Origin: an uncultured Thermoguttaceae bacterium
GTDB taxonomy: Bacteria; Planctomycetota; Planctomycetia; Pirellulales; Thermoguttaceae
DNA length: 30,606 nucleotides
Direction of reading: 5' to 3'
Assembly: GCA_934725735.1 (NCBI GenBank)
Contig: CAKVCP010000013.1
Span: 1-30,606, forward strand
Shown here: positions 8,604 to 16,498 of the stretch, piece after piece
How the letters are laid out: the number at the start of each line of letters is the position of its first letter
How positions within the stretch are numbered: the stretch's first letter is position 1
The notes under the pieces: model-generated
What the model saw: the letters and a program-made list of their open reading frames with translations, nothing else
Told to the model about the DNA's origin: nothing
The model's database searches: none
Program-made: the position numbers and the translations under genes

Positions 8604-9878
8604 ATGCGCGTTATTCTCACTGCTATTCTTTCCGGTATTCTCTTAGGCGTCGTCGTCGGCGCCGGGATTGGTTTTTACGCCGCCGACTCCATGCCGTGGA
8701 CTCCCGAACTTGAAATCAATCGCGGACGCGAATTCGTCCAAAACGAGGATCAGGGGACGAACTCGGAAACGGACGCGAACGCCTCCGACCCGATGAAGAA
8801 GGCGCCTCGCGTCAAAGTCGACGAAGTCTCCTTCGATTTCGGAATCATCGAGAAGAATCCGTCGACCGAGAAGGGGGAGCATCCCTTCTATATCGAGAAT
8901 GTCGGCAACGCGGATCTCTCCCTCGCCGACGGCGGGAAAGGGTGCTTCTGCACGACCTTCTCGATCTCGAAAACGACCGTTAAGCCGGGTGATAAGGCGG
9001 AGATCCTCTTTAAATGGGACGGCGCGCGATCCGGCGGCGTCTTCAATCAGGGCGTGCGCGTCCTGACGAACGACCCCAACGCCAAGGAAATCACCTTCTC
9101 CGTCAAGGGGCTCTACACCGCCCCCGTCGTCACCGCGCCGAGCGAACTCGCCTTCAACAACGCGACCAAGTCGTCCGAAACGATGCGCGCGTTCCGTATG
9201 TACGGATTCGAACGCAATCCCGACGGGACGCCCTTCGCGCTCAAGGTCGAAAGCCTCGAACTCTCCGATCCGGAGCATTTTGAAGTCGAGCTCGAAGAGG
9301 ACGACGTCGCTAATATGACCGAAGAAGAGAAGGAAAATCGACTCTTCTCCCTCGCGACGAGCGTCTTTAACGGCAAAGTCACGATGAAGCCGGGTATGCC
9401 TCAAGGCTCCTTCCAAGAGATTCTGCGTATTCGCCTCAACAGCGAGAAGACGCCGATCCTCGAAACGCCGATTCACGGCGCGATTATGGGGAGCGAAGTC
9501 AAAGTCCTCGGGCCCCTCTACGACGATAAGAATTCCGGCGCGCTTCGACTCGATTCGATTCGCCAGGACCAGGGTAAGAAGACGAATCTGCGCTTCTTGA
9601 TCTTCGATCCGATCGACGTGAACGAGAAATCCGTCTTCGTCAAGAGCGTCCGCCCCGATTGGATCAACGTCTCCTTTACGTATCCCGACGCGGAGTTGCA
9701 GAAGCAGACGAAGGCGCGTCAGGTTGAAGTCGACGTCGAAGTGCCTGCGGGCTCTCCGCAAGGCGCGTTCATGGGGCCTGGAAAGGATCAGCTCGGCGAG
9801 ATCGTCTTCCAGATCGGCGAGGATGAAGAGACGGCGCAGACCGTCGTCGTGCCGGTTCGTTTCGCGGTCGCTCCGTGA
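8604..9878 (+). CDS. DUF1573 domain protein, membrane-anchored
   Basis: The protein has 424 residues. The N-terminus is a single hydrophobic segment (about residues 3-28, ILTAILSGILLGVVVGAGIG) that should act as a signal anchor. Residues about 70-175 match DUF1573, an Ig-like beta fold: DFGIIEKNP, FYIENVGNADLSL, the cysteine pair in KGCFCTTF, VKPGDKAEILFKW and a VLTNDPNAKEITFSVKG-type end. The remaining 240 residues look like further beta-rich Ig-like modules without a recognised signature. The bulk of the protein should be periplasmic. It is the only gene between the Hsp70 and the downstream hairpins. Molecular role unknown; the domain assignment is firm. Confidence 0.8.
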   Translation: MRVILTAILSGILLGVVVGAGIGFYAADSMPWTPELEINRGREFVQNEDQGTNSETDANASDPMKKAPRVKVDEVSFDFGIIEKNPSTEKGEHPFYIENVGNADLSLADGGKGCFCTTFSISKTTVKPGDKAEILFKWDGARSGGVFNQGVRVLTNDPNAKEITFSVKGLYTAPVVTAPSELAFNNATKSSETMRAFRMYGFERNPDGTPFALKVESLELSDPEHFEVELEEDDVANMTEEEKENRLFSLATSVFNGKVTMKPGMPQGSFQEILRIRLNSEKTPILETPIHGAIMGSEVKVLGPLYDDKNSGALRLDSIRQDQGKKTNLRFLIFDPIDVNEKSVFVKSVRPDWINVSFTYPDAELQKQTKARQVEVDVEVPAGSPQGAFMGPGKDQLGEIVFQIGEDEETAQTVVVPVRFAVAP

Positions 9879-9933
9879 TTTGCGAACCGAAGAGTTTAGG
9901 GGGTGGAATCGAGTAGGTTCCGCCTCTTTATCG

Positions 9934-9955
9934 CGCGTTTTTGCGAAAAAACGCG
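9934..9955 (+). terminator. Perfect hairpin with GCGA tetraloop after the DUF1573 gene
   Basis: CGCGTTTTT (9934-9942) and AAAAACGCG (9947-9955) form a 9-bp perfect stem closed by GCGA, a GNRA-type tetraloop. It sits 55 bases after the stop codon. It has no T tract of its own, but a second hairpin with a T run begins 8 bases later. It may help termination or stabilise the mRNA 3' end. Confidence 0.45.
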
Positions 9956-9962
9956 AAAGTGG

Positions 9963-9991
9963 AGGGGCCGCTGCTGCGGAAGGCCCTTTTT
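9963..9991 (+). terminator. Intrinsic terminator of the DUF1573 gene
   Basis: GGGCC (9965-9969) pairs with GGCCC (9982-9986), the loop includes GCTGCTGCGG, and T5 follows (9987-9991). This is a conventional rho-independent arrangement. Confidence 0.6.
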
Positions 9992-10189
9992 AGGGATTTT
10001 TGCCCTTTTGCCTCTTTTAACCTTCCTCAATTTGGTTACAATTATGTGAATATTGAGAGATAGCGACGCTTGCAAATAGCGGGGAAACGCGTGTTAATCG
10101 CCGTCGCGCGCGGGACGTTTGTCCTCGAGGAATAATTTATTCGAGATAGATCGGTCGGTTTGCAGCTCCGATCGTAGGCAGCATGAATT

Positions 10190-11812
10190 ATGGATAACTT
10201 GGAAAACAAAAACGTCGATGTTCAAAACACCGCCCCAGCGGCGGAATCGTCCTCCCTTCCCACGTACGACGCGATCAACGCTTCGTCGGAATCGGCGGCT
10301 GTGACGCCGGACGTGATTGCCGAGAGACTGCGCGCCGCGGGCGGAACCGCCGCGCCGCTCGCGGGTAAGAGAGACGAAGCGCGTCGCCGTCGCGACGAGG
10401 CCGCGTCCGCCGACGCCGGAAAGAAAGGGGAACGTCCCCAACGTCCGAAGCGCGAACGTCGCGGAAACGAGCGTCCGACCTTCGCGCCGCGCGGGCCGGT
10501 CTCTTCGATCCCGACCCCGAATCGTCGCGAAGCGCTCTCCGGAGACCTTGCCGACGAATTCGCCGCCCTCATGGGGGACGCCTCGATCGATTCGCTCATG
10601 AGTTCCGTCAACGATTCAGCCGCCGCGACTCAGCTTGAAGAAGGCGCGAAAGTTCAAGGTCGCGTCGCCTCCGTCTCCGGCGATTCCGTCTTTGTCGACC
10701 TTGGCGCGCGCGAACTCGGACTTGTCCCCCTCAGGCAGTTCCCGGACGATTTCGTCTTGGAGCCGGGCCAGCAGATCGAAGTCGTCGTCACGAAGTTCGA
10801 CGCCGCGGAAGGCGTTTACGACGTCGCGTTGCCCCTCGCCGCCGCCGAAGTCGGAGACTGGCTCAGCCTTACGAAGGGCGCTATCGTCGAAGCGGTCGTC
10901 ACCGCCGCGAATACCGGAGGTCTCGAATGTCAAGTCGGAAAGCTCCGCGGCTTCTTGCCCTTTAGCCAAATCGACGTCTTCCGCGTTGAGAATCCCGAAC
11001 GTTTCGTCGGCGAACGTTGGAAGTGCGTCGTCACAGAGTGCAATCCCGAGCGTCGCAATCTCGTCGTGAGCCGTCGCGCCCTCATCGAGCAGGAACGCGA
11101 AGAGCTCCGCGAAAAGACCCTTTCCGAACTCGCCGAAGGACAGACGCGCGAAGGTCTTGTCCGCAAGATTATCGACGTCGGCGTCTTCGTCGATCTGGGC
11201 GGCGTCGACGGGTTCATTCCTGTTTCGGAAATCTCCTGGACGCGCGTCAAACATCCGAGCGAAGTCGTCAAAGAAGGGGAACGCGTCGTCGTGACGATCA
11301 CGCGAATCGATCCCGCGAACAATCGCATCTCCCTCTCCCTCAAAGACAAAGCGCTTGACCCGTGGAACAAGGTCGACGAAGCGGTTCACGTCGGCGAAGT
11401 CCTTCGCGGACGCGTCTCGAGAATCGCCGATTTCGGCGCGTTTGTCGATCTTGGCGAAGGCGTCGAAGGCCTCGTGCACGTGAGCGAAATCGCGTATCAG
11501 CGCGTGAAGGCGGTCAGCGACGCGCTCCAAGTCGGCGATTGGGTCGACGTGAAGGTGCTCGACGTCGATCAGGAGAAGCGTCGCGTTTCCTTGTCGATTA
11601 AGAAGACGATGGAAGATCCGCGCGTAAAGGCGAAGCGCGAAGCCGCGGCGAAAGCGGACGCGGACGCCGCCGCTGCGGAAGCGGAAGAACGTCGCAAGGA
11701 CGACGAAGCGCTCGCCGCGTCGCGCGAAAAGATTCGCAAACTCCAGTCGAAGAAGCCCCTCAAGGGCGGCCTCAATCGCGGCGACGACGGCGGAACCGGC
11801 CTCCGCTTCTAA
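10190..11812 (+). CDS. S1-domain RNA-binding protein (ribosomal protein S1-like)
   Basis: The protein has 540 residues. A disordered, charged N-terminus of about 145 residues is rich in Arg/Pro (for example KKGERPQRPKRERRG). Four S1 domains follow at about 148-215, 222-300, 314-388 and 398-470. The third (DVGVFVDLGGVDGFIPVSEIS) and fourth (FGAFVDLGEGVEGLVHVSEI) are the most canonical; the first two are divergent, as in bacterial S1. The tail is Ala/Lys/Glu-rich. This fits a ribosomal protein S1 homologue that helps mRNA bind the 30S subunit. Typical S1 has four to six domains, so it could be the only S1 or a paralogue. Start ATG 10190 has only a weak upstream AGG. An intrinsic terminator follows. 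Confidence 0.85.
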   Translation: MDNLENKNVDVQNTAPAAESSSLPTYDAINASSESAAVTPDVIAERLRAAGGTAAPLAGKRDEARRRRDEAASADAGKKGERPQRPKRERRGNERPTFAPRGPVSSIPTPNRREALSGDLADEFAALMGDASIDSLMSSVNDSAAATQLEEGAKVQGRVASVSGDSVFVDLGARELGLVPLRQFPDDFVLEPGQQIEVVVTKFDAAEGVYDVALPLAAAEVGDWLSLTKGAIVEAVVTAANTGGLECQVGKLRGFLPFSQIDVFRVENPERFVGERWKCVVTECNPERRNLVVSRRALIEQEREELREKTLSELAEGQTREGLVRKIIDVGVFVDLGGVDGFIPVSEISWTRVKHPSEVVKEGERVVVTITRIDPANNRISLSLKDKALDPWNKVDEAVHVGEVLRGRVSRIADFGAFVDLGEGVEGLVHVSEIAYQRVKAVSDALQVGDWVDVKVLDVDQEKRRVSLSIKKTMEDPRVKAKREAAAKADADAAAAEAEERRKDDEALAASREKIRKLQSKKPLKGGLNRGDDGGTGLRF

Positions 11813-11838
11813 GTCGAATCGCGCCGACGCAACGCATG

Positions 11839-11871
11839 AAACGGGATCGTGGAAAACGACCCCGTTTTTTT
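11839..11871 (+). terminator. Intrinsic terminator of the S1-domain gene
   Basis: AAACGGG (11839-11845) pairs with CCCGTTT (11861-11867); an inner TCGT/ACGA helix surrounds a short loop, and a T7 run follows. It starts 26 bases after the stop codon. Confidence 0.8.
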
Positions 11872-11938
11872 ATTTGCAAAAATTTTGGAAAAAATAAAGT
11901 ATTTTCTTCAGACGGAACAAGAGACGTCTTGTCTACTC

Positions 11939-11966
11939 TTGAACTGCGTTCCTTTGGGGGTATAAT
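11939..11966 (+). promoter_or_regulatory. Sigma70-type promoter for the GYF_2-like gene
   Basis: TTGAAC (11939-11944) and a perfect TATAAT (11961-11966) are separated by 16 bases, about 55 bases before ATG 12021. The surrounding 100 bases are AT-rich compared with the genes. Confidence 0.65.
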
Positions 11967-12020
11967 CCCGCATTAACGTTTCTTAACCGTTTGAAAGTCT
12001 TATTCTGAAGGGAGCTGCAT

Positions 12021-12710
12021 ATGTTGGAGCGTAAACTGTACATGGCCGGACTCGGCGGAAATCGCTACGAAATCTCGATGGAGAATCTCAAAAAGATGGC
12101 GTACGACGCGAAGATCAAAAAAACGGATCTCGTAATTGTCGTCGAGACGTCCGACGACGGCCTCGCTCAGGAAAAGACGTTCCGTTGCGACCAAATCAAA
12201 GGCGTCGCCGAACTCTTCGACCAGGGTGTGCGCGATCGCGAATTGGCAAGGGAGTTGAAGTGGCAGCAGAAAGAGGATGCCAAGAATGAAAAAATCCTTC
12301 AGCAGCAGGCGCTGGAACGCGAGCGCGCCGAACTTCACGAGGTGCATTTACGCGAGAGCCAAGCTCGACAAGAAGAAGCTGTCGCTTTGAGTTTTGGGGG
12401 AGGGTATAGGAGTACTAATCAACAAGCAGGATGGGCGCTCAAAAGAGTGAAGGATTTTGCCAAAATCATCGTTGCTATCGTTACTGGTTCCGCCCTTCTT
12501 CAGGGGATTGTGTTTCTCTTTACTATTGGCCGTCACCTTGATGGAGAGGATATATTTGGCTTAATAAGCAGAGGCCTTTTACTGATTGTCACATTAGGGG
12601 GATTTCTTTTTACCTGCTTGATGTTTATCGTCTACCTAGCTCAGTACCATGCGGAAACGATCAAGGGAGGGCTCCTCGAGGCTTCGAAGGATACGAAGGA
12701 CGAAGAGTAA
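12021..12710 (+). CDS. GYF_2-like domain protein with two C-terminal membrane helices
   Basis: The protein has 229 residues and a strong ribosome site (AAGGGAG, about 12008-12014). Residues about 5-68 (YMAGLGGNRYEISMENLKKM, then a conserved-looking KTDLVIV strand) resemble the GYF_2/DUF4339 fold, which usually reads an aromatic/Gly pattern followed by L..La..G.i...tlV; the match is by pattern only. A Lys/Glu/Gln-rich helical stretch follows (about 70-125). Two hydrophobic helices lie at about 150-172 and 185-208. The last 20 residues are charged. From about 12340 the DNA becomes clearly more AT-rich than its neighbours. It looks like a cytoplasmic adaptor domain attached to a membrane hairpin. 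Function unknown. Confidence 0.65.
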   Translation: MLERKLYMAGLGGNRYEISMENLKKMAYDAKIKKTDLVIVVETSDDGLAQEKTFRCDQIKGVAELFDQGVRDRELARELKWQQKEDAKNEKILQQQALERERAELHEVHLRESQARQEEAVALSFGGGYRSTNQQAGWALKRVKDFAKIIVAIVTGSALLQGIVFLFTIGRHLDGEDIFGLISRGLLLIVTLGGFLFTCLMFIVYLAQYHAETIKGGLLEASKDTKDEE

Positions 12711-12785
12711 TCGGGGGGAGTGCGCGGGATCTTCGGAGAAAGCGCGGAAAATTGGAGAAACTTTGTCGAATTCCTTTTTTCCGTG

Positions 12786-12814
12786 TTGCGTCGGGTTTAA
12801 AAATTCGTTACCAT
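12786..12814 (+). promoter_or_regulatory. Candidate promoter for the first RHH gene
   Basis: TTGCGT (12786-12791) and TACCAT (12809-12814) are separated by 17 bases, with an AT-rich spacer, about 65 bases before ATG 12879. It is a moderate match to sigma70 consensus. Confidence 0.45.
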
Positions 12815-12878
12815 CCAGTCAACAACGCTTGGGCGCGCGGAACGGCCGCGCGAATTAGAGAATTGTTACGAGGACGTT

Positions 12879-13154
12879 ATGAATAATTTAACGGACGAAC
12901 CGCAAAGAGTCGAGCAAGTGAAGCGTAGGCCGGGCCGACCGCGACGCGCGGAAGATTATACGTGCGTTTCCGTCACGATCGCCTCCGATCTGATTCAAAA
13001 GATCGACGAATTGGCGAAGGAGTGGGGCGTCAACCGTTCCGGCGCCGTCACGCGCATCTTGACTGCGGAGATTGACAACCGAAGAATCGATAGTCCCTTG
13101 GAGCTCGAAAACGCGCTTAAACGCATCGGCGAAATCGTCGCAAAACATGTTTGA
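12879..13154 (+). CDS. Ribbon-helix-helix DNA-binding protein with AT-hook-like arm, copy 1
   Basis: The protein has 91 residues, and GAGG precedes ATG 12879. A basic arm contains PGRPRR (residues 19-24), an AT-hook-like core. A ribbon-helix-helix pattern follows: a beta strand (CVSVTIASD), helix A (LIQKIDELAKEW) and helix B (NRSGAVTRILTAEI). This is a CopG/Arc/MetJ-type fold and would bind DNA as a dimer. The last 20 residues form an amphipathic helix. The next gene is a paralogue with the same order of elements. No toxin partner is visible, so it is more likely a stand-alone regulator or small chromatin protein than an antitoxin. Confidence 0.75.
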   Translation: MNNLTDEPQRVEQVKRRPGRPRRAEDYTCVSVTIASDLIQKIDELAKEWGVNRSGAVTRILTAEIDNRRIDSPLELENALKRIGEIVAKHV

Positions 13155-13237
13155 GTCTCGTCGTCCAAAGGAAGAGGACGCGCGTAAGGAAGGCGCGTTC
13201 TCGCGCTACGCAATATATTTGAAGAAGAGGGATCGCA

Positions 13238-13519
13238 ATGTCTAACGCCGCCGAAACGCTTCGCATCGTGCCAAATGAGCGAAGGACGGGCCGCCCGCGT
13301 CGGCAAGATAGTTACGAAAAAGTTTCCTTTACGATTTCCACCGCCCTTTTGAACGCCGTCGATCAGCGCGCTCAAGAGTGGGGGATGAATCGCTCCAGCG
13401 CCGTCGCGAAGATCGTTAAGGCGCAGGTCGCCGAAGTCGCCGCTGACGACAAATACCAGCATATGAAGGAAACGCTCAAAGAAATCGACGCGCTTTTAAG
13501 AGAACGAAAAGCCTCGTAG
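13238..13519 (+). CDS. Ribbon-helix-helix DNA-binding protein with AT-hook-like arm, copy 2
   Basis: The protein has 93 residues; GAGG lies a few bases before ATG 13238. It repeats the layout of the preceding gene: basic arm with TGRPRR (residues 19-24), strand KVSFTISTA, helix LLNAVDQRAQEWGMN and helix RSSAVAKIVKAQV. The shared EWG-x-NRS turn and GRPRR arm show that the two arose by duplication. Outside these blocks they diverge strongly, so the duplication is not recent and the two probably have different operators or form heterodimers. A strong bidirectional terminator follows. Confidence 0.75.
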   Translation: MSNAAETLRIVPNERRTGRPRRQDSYEKVSFTISTALLNAVDQRAQEWGMNRSSAVAKIVKAQVAEVAADDKYQHMKETLKEIDALLRERKAS

Positions 13520-13540
13520 TCTGCCTTCGTTGGGCGACTC

Positions 13541-13580
13541 AAAAAAGGACGCGACTCATTCCGGGCCGCGTCCTTTTTTT
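13541..13580. terminator. Bidirectional terminator between the RHH genes and ribF
   Basis: AAAAAAGGACGCG (13541-13553) is complementary to CGCGTCC plus T7 (13567-13580). It is A-rich on the left and T-rich on the right, so it serves both strands. The ribF stop codon is six bases away. Confidence 0.85.
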
Positions 13581-13585
13581 ATCTC

Positions 13586-14509
13586 TCAGTCCAACTCCGC
13601 CGCAACGCGCGCCGCGTCTTGCGCAAGCTGCGCTCGAAGTTCCGATATCGACCCAAAGCTACGCGTTTCGCGAAGACGGCGCCAAAATTCTAGCTCCAAT
13701 CGCGTTCCGTAAAGATCTCCCTCGAAGTCCAGCAGGTGCGCCTCCAACTTCGACGTTTCTATCCCAAGAGACGGGCTCCCACCGTAATGCGCGGCGGCTT
13801 TGTATCTCTTCCCGTCCTCCGTCGTCGCGTAGACCGCGTATTCGCCGGGCGCGGGGAGAAAGATCGCCGGGGGAACGATATTCGCCGTCGGGAAACCGAG
13901 CGTTCGCGCTTTGCCGTCTCCGCGCGCGACGCGACCCGCCGCGCGATAAGGACGCCCCAGAAGACGCGACGCGAAACGCACGTCTCCGCGACGCAGCGCC
14001 CCGCGAATCGCGCTGCTCGACACGATCGTGCCGTCGAGCGTCGTCGGCGCCACTCGTTCGAGAAGAACCCCGTAACGCTTTGCCAACGCGTCGAGCGTCG
14101 CCCCTGAGCCCTCGCGACCGCGTCCCAACGAAAAATCGGCGCCCTCGACCATCTGAACCGCGCCTAGACGCGACGACACGATTTCGTCGAAGAAAGTTTC
14201 CGCCGAAAGGTTGAGAAATTCGCGCGTCGTCGGAAAGTTGACGAGCGCGTCGACTCCCGCGGCGGCGAGGAGCGCGCGTTTCGTCGGTTCGTCGACAAGG
14301 GGCGGCGACGCCGTCTCAGGGGATAAAATCTGCGCCGGGGAAGGGCTGAACGTGAAAACGACGAGAGACGCCCCGCGCCTTTGCGCGGCGTCGCGCGCGC
14401 GCCGAAGCGTCTCTTGATGCCCGAGATGAACTCCGTCGTATTTGCCAAGAGTGAGGACGCATCCCCTCAACGAGCGAGGGAACGCGTCAAGATCGTCGAT
14501 AATTTCCAT
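13586..14509 (-). CDS. ribF: Bifunctional riboflavin kinase / FMN adenylyltransferase
   Basis: The protein has 307 residues, the usual RibF length. It converts riboflavin to FMN and then FAD in the cytoplasm. The N-terminal adenylyltransferase domain has the nucleotidyl-transfer motif LGKYDGVHLGH (about residues 21-31; usually GxFDGVHxGH, here Tyr for Phe) and SSSAIR near residue 165. The C-terminal kinase domain begins with the GRPY segment and has TLGFPTAN. It ends with the LYG..LELEFWRRLRE segment typical of the family. The start ATG has GGAG only two bases upstream, so initiation may depend on translation from the upstream DUF4912 gene, 62 bases away on the same strand. Confidence 0.95.
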   Translation of the reverse strand: MEIIDDLDAFPRSLRGCVLTLGKYDGVHLGHQETLRRARDAAQRRGASLVVFTFSPSPAQILSPETASPPLVDEPTKRALLAAAGVDALVNFPTTREFLNLSAETFFDEIVSSRLGAVQMVEGADFSLGRGREGSGATLDALAKRYGVLLERVAPTTLDGTIVSSSAIRGALRRGDVRFASRLLGRPYRAAGRVARGDGKARTLGFPTANIVPPAIFLPAPGEYAVYATTEDGKRYKAAAHYGGSPSLGIETSKLEAHLLDFEGDLYGTRLELEFWRRLRETRSFGSISELRAQLAQDAARVAAELD

Positions 14510-14571
14510 AACTCCAGACCGCCAAGGTCTCCTAAGAATAAGCGCGAATTCAGGCGCCGCGCCGCGCGCCG

Positions 14572-16401
14572 TTATTCCTCTTCTCCTCGAATCACGCGGT
14601 CGAGTACCTTCGTGTTGCGCTCGATGGAGACGACGATCGTTTGCGTCTCAAGCGTCTCGAGATTCGTCGCGACGACGGGGAAGAGGTGACGACGCTCGGG
14701 AAGGGGCGCGCGGATCGCAAATTCGCCATCCTTGTTGACGGGAGTCGGCTCGTCGCGCACCAAAACGGTCGCGCCTTCGCTGACCCGTCCCTTGATGACG
14801 ACCTCCGCTTCGACCGACATCCGCAGCTCTTTAGGCTCCGGGAACGCGGGCTCGCCCATGAGGCGGGAGAAGGTCGAACCGTCGACGAAAGCCCCCGCGA
14901 GCTCTTCGTCCGACCCGAAGACGAGGCCGCCGCGACGTCCCGTGAAGTTGTTCTGTTGGAACGCGCGATCAAACGGGGTTCCTACCGCAAAGAATGGCGG
15001 CGCCGCTTGGTATTCCTGCATGAAGCGCGGGGGAGTGTCGACGATATTGCTCGAGGAGACGGTGAAGAATTCGCCGTCGCGCGCTTCGTATCCGAGTTCG
15101 ACCATGAAGGAGCTCGGCGGATCTTCGACGGGAAGGTACCACGATTCGACGTCGGGAACGATCGGAACGCTCGAAACGTGAACGCGACGGAAGACGGAGA
15201 CGAGAGGATCGCGATCGATGCGGTAGACGCGCGCTTGAGGCGTCGAGGTGTGCCAGCGTCGTCCCATCGCCGAGCGGACGCGGTTTACGCTCTTTTCCGC
15301 CAATTTCCATTGCGCCAAGAGCCAGAAGGGGCCGCAGACGCTCAGGCGCAGATATTCCTCCACCTCTTTCGCCGCGTAGGAGCCGCTCTCCGTCTTCGCG
15401 AGCTTGCGTCGCGCGTCTTTGACGGGGGGCGCGGCGTGAATCGCGGGGACGTCCTTGGACGCGACGTCGACTTTGCGAGAACGTCGAGACGACTTCGGGG
15501 CGCCTTCTACGGCGGGCTTAGCGACGCGCGTTCGACGGCGACGTTTCGGCTGCGCCTCGTTCGGCTCGGGGGCCGCGACGGGCTCTTGCGTTTCGGTTGG
15601 CTCGGGAGCCGCGACGGGCTCTTGCGTTTCGGTTGGCTCGGGAGCCGCGACGGGCTCTTGCGTTTCGGTTGGCTCGGGGGCCGCGACGGGCTCCGGCGTT
15701 TCAGTCGGTTCGGCGCTCGCGACGACGTCGAACAAACTTGGCGCGGAGTCGACTTGCTCGGTCTTGCGACGAGTATAACGGCGACGCTTCTTGACGACGG
15801 GAGCGGCTTCTTCCGACGCGGGTTCCGGGGTCGCGGGCTCGGACGCGTTTTGCGTCTCAGGCTCGGGCGCGGCGGGCGTCGGCTCTTGGACGGGGGACGG
15901 CGTTTCGACCTGCTGGGCGGAGGCTTCGACGCTCGCGTCTTGCGTTTTGCGACGTCGGACGTATTTGCGTTTCGGTTTGACGGGCGCTTGCGCGACTTGA
16001 GGCTCCGCAGGCTCTTCGACGACGGTATTTTCCACCGCAGGTTGAGGCGCCGCCGCTTCTTCGACGGCTTCGACTTTCTTGGAGCGTCGTCCGCGTTTCT
16101 TAGGAGCGGGCGTTTCTTCGACGGGCGCGGCCTCGGGGGCGACCTCTGTCGGGGGCGTCTCTACGACGGGCGTCTCGACGACTTTCGTCCCCTTCGCGCG
16201 ACGACTGCGCTTCTTTGTCGGCGGCTCAGTCGACTCCGACGGCTCCGTCTTCTGCTCCGATCCCCCGGCGCGCTGATTCTGGAGAATGTACTCGCGTAGC
16301 TGCGCCTTGTTCTTGCCCGCCAGATGGGTTAATTGCATCGATTCGGCTAGCGCGACGAGCTCCTTTAACTTCATTTTGTCGAGAGATTCGGCTTGTGTCA
16401 T
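14572..16401 (-). CDS. Rho_N / DUF4912 protein with Pro/Glu/Thr repeats
   Basis: The protein has 609 residues; GGAGG lies seven bases before ATG 16401. Residues about 8-45 (MKLKELVALAESMQLTHLAG and an LREYIL helix) match the SAP-like Rho N-terminal domain, which can bind nucleic acid. A long low-complexity region (about 45-345) carries basic patches such as KKRGRRSKK, KRKYVRRRK and KKRRRYTRRK between acidic Pro-rich stretches, with four 12-residue repeats. A DUF4912-like domain follows (about 345-465): YLRLSVCGPFWLLAQW, VHVSSVPIVPDVESWYLPV and SFMVELGYEARDGEFF. The last 130 residues look like a small beta domain. It probably binds RNA or DNA in the cytoplasm; its partner is unknown. Confidence 0.8.
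   Translation of the reverse strand: MTQAESLDKMKLKELVALAESMQLTHLAGKNKAQLREYILQNQRAGGSEQKTEPSESTEPPTKKRSRRAKGTKVVETPVVETPPTEVAPEAAPVEETPAPKKRGRRSKKVEAVEEAAAPQPAVENTVVEEPAEPQVAQAPVKPKRKYVRRRKTQDASVEASAQQVETPSPVQEPTPAAPEPETQNASEPATPEPASEEAAPVVKKRRRYTRRKTEQVDSAPSLFDVVASAEPTETPEPVAAPEPTETQEPVAAPEPTETQEPVAAPEPTETQEPVAAPEPNEAQPKRRRRTRVAKPAVEGAPKSSRRSRKVDVASKDVPAIHAAPPVKDARRKLAKTESGSYAAKEVEEYLRLSVCGPFWLLAQWKLAEKSVNRVRSAMGRRWHTSTPQARVYRIDRDPLVSVFRRVHVSSVPIVPDVESWYLPVEDPPSSFMVELGYEARDGEFFTVSSSNIVDTPPRFMQEYQAAPPFFAVGTPFDRAFQQNNFTGRRGGLVFGSDEELAGAFVDGSTFSRLMGEPAFPEPKELRMSVEAEVVIKGRVSEGATVLVRDEPTPVNKDGEFAIRAPLPERRHLFPVVATNLETLETQTIVVSIERNTKVLDRVIRGEEE
15563..15706 (-). repeat. Four 36-bp in-frame tandem repeats
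   Basis: Four 36-base units (starting at 15563, 15599, 15635 and 15671) encode EPTETQEPVAAP-type segments in the DUF4912 protein. The three units at the low-coordinate end are nearly identical and the fourth is diverged. There is no spacer, so this is a coding minisatellite and not a CRISPR array. Confidence 0.85.
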
Positions 16402-16498
16402 TCATAGTCCTCCGCTTGCGCGCGCCTTCTTCTATTTTCGTGGAAGTAGAGTCAAAAAGCGTAGGGCGCGCCGCAAAGCAATAATATGCGTTCTCTGT

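Larger units (their letters stand above)
9879..10189. other. Intergenic region before the S1-domain gene
   Basis: This 311-base gap holds the two hairpins above and an AT-rich patch with a possible -10 box TACAAT (10037-10042) but no convincing -35. An imperfect palindrome at 10124-10145 (CTCG arms around AATAA/TTATT) lies in the presumed leader of the S1 gene. No RNA gene or ORF is supported. Confidence 0.5.

Noticed and set aside
12879..13519. Toxin-antitoxin module
   Set aside because: Both genes are DNA-binding RHH paralogues; no toxin-like ORF overlaps or follows them.
15563..15706. Regular 36-base repeats resembling a CRISPR array
   Set aside because: Units are contiguous with no spacers, in frame, and encode a Pro/Glu repeat.
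14641..16299. Plus-strand open frame of 552 codons antisense to the DUF4912 gene
   Set aside because: It is Arg/Gly/Leu-rich, lacks domain patterns and arises from GC-rich codon structure and in-frame repeats of the opposite gene.
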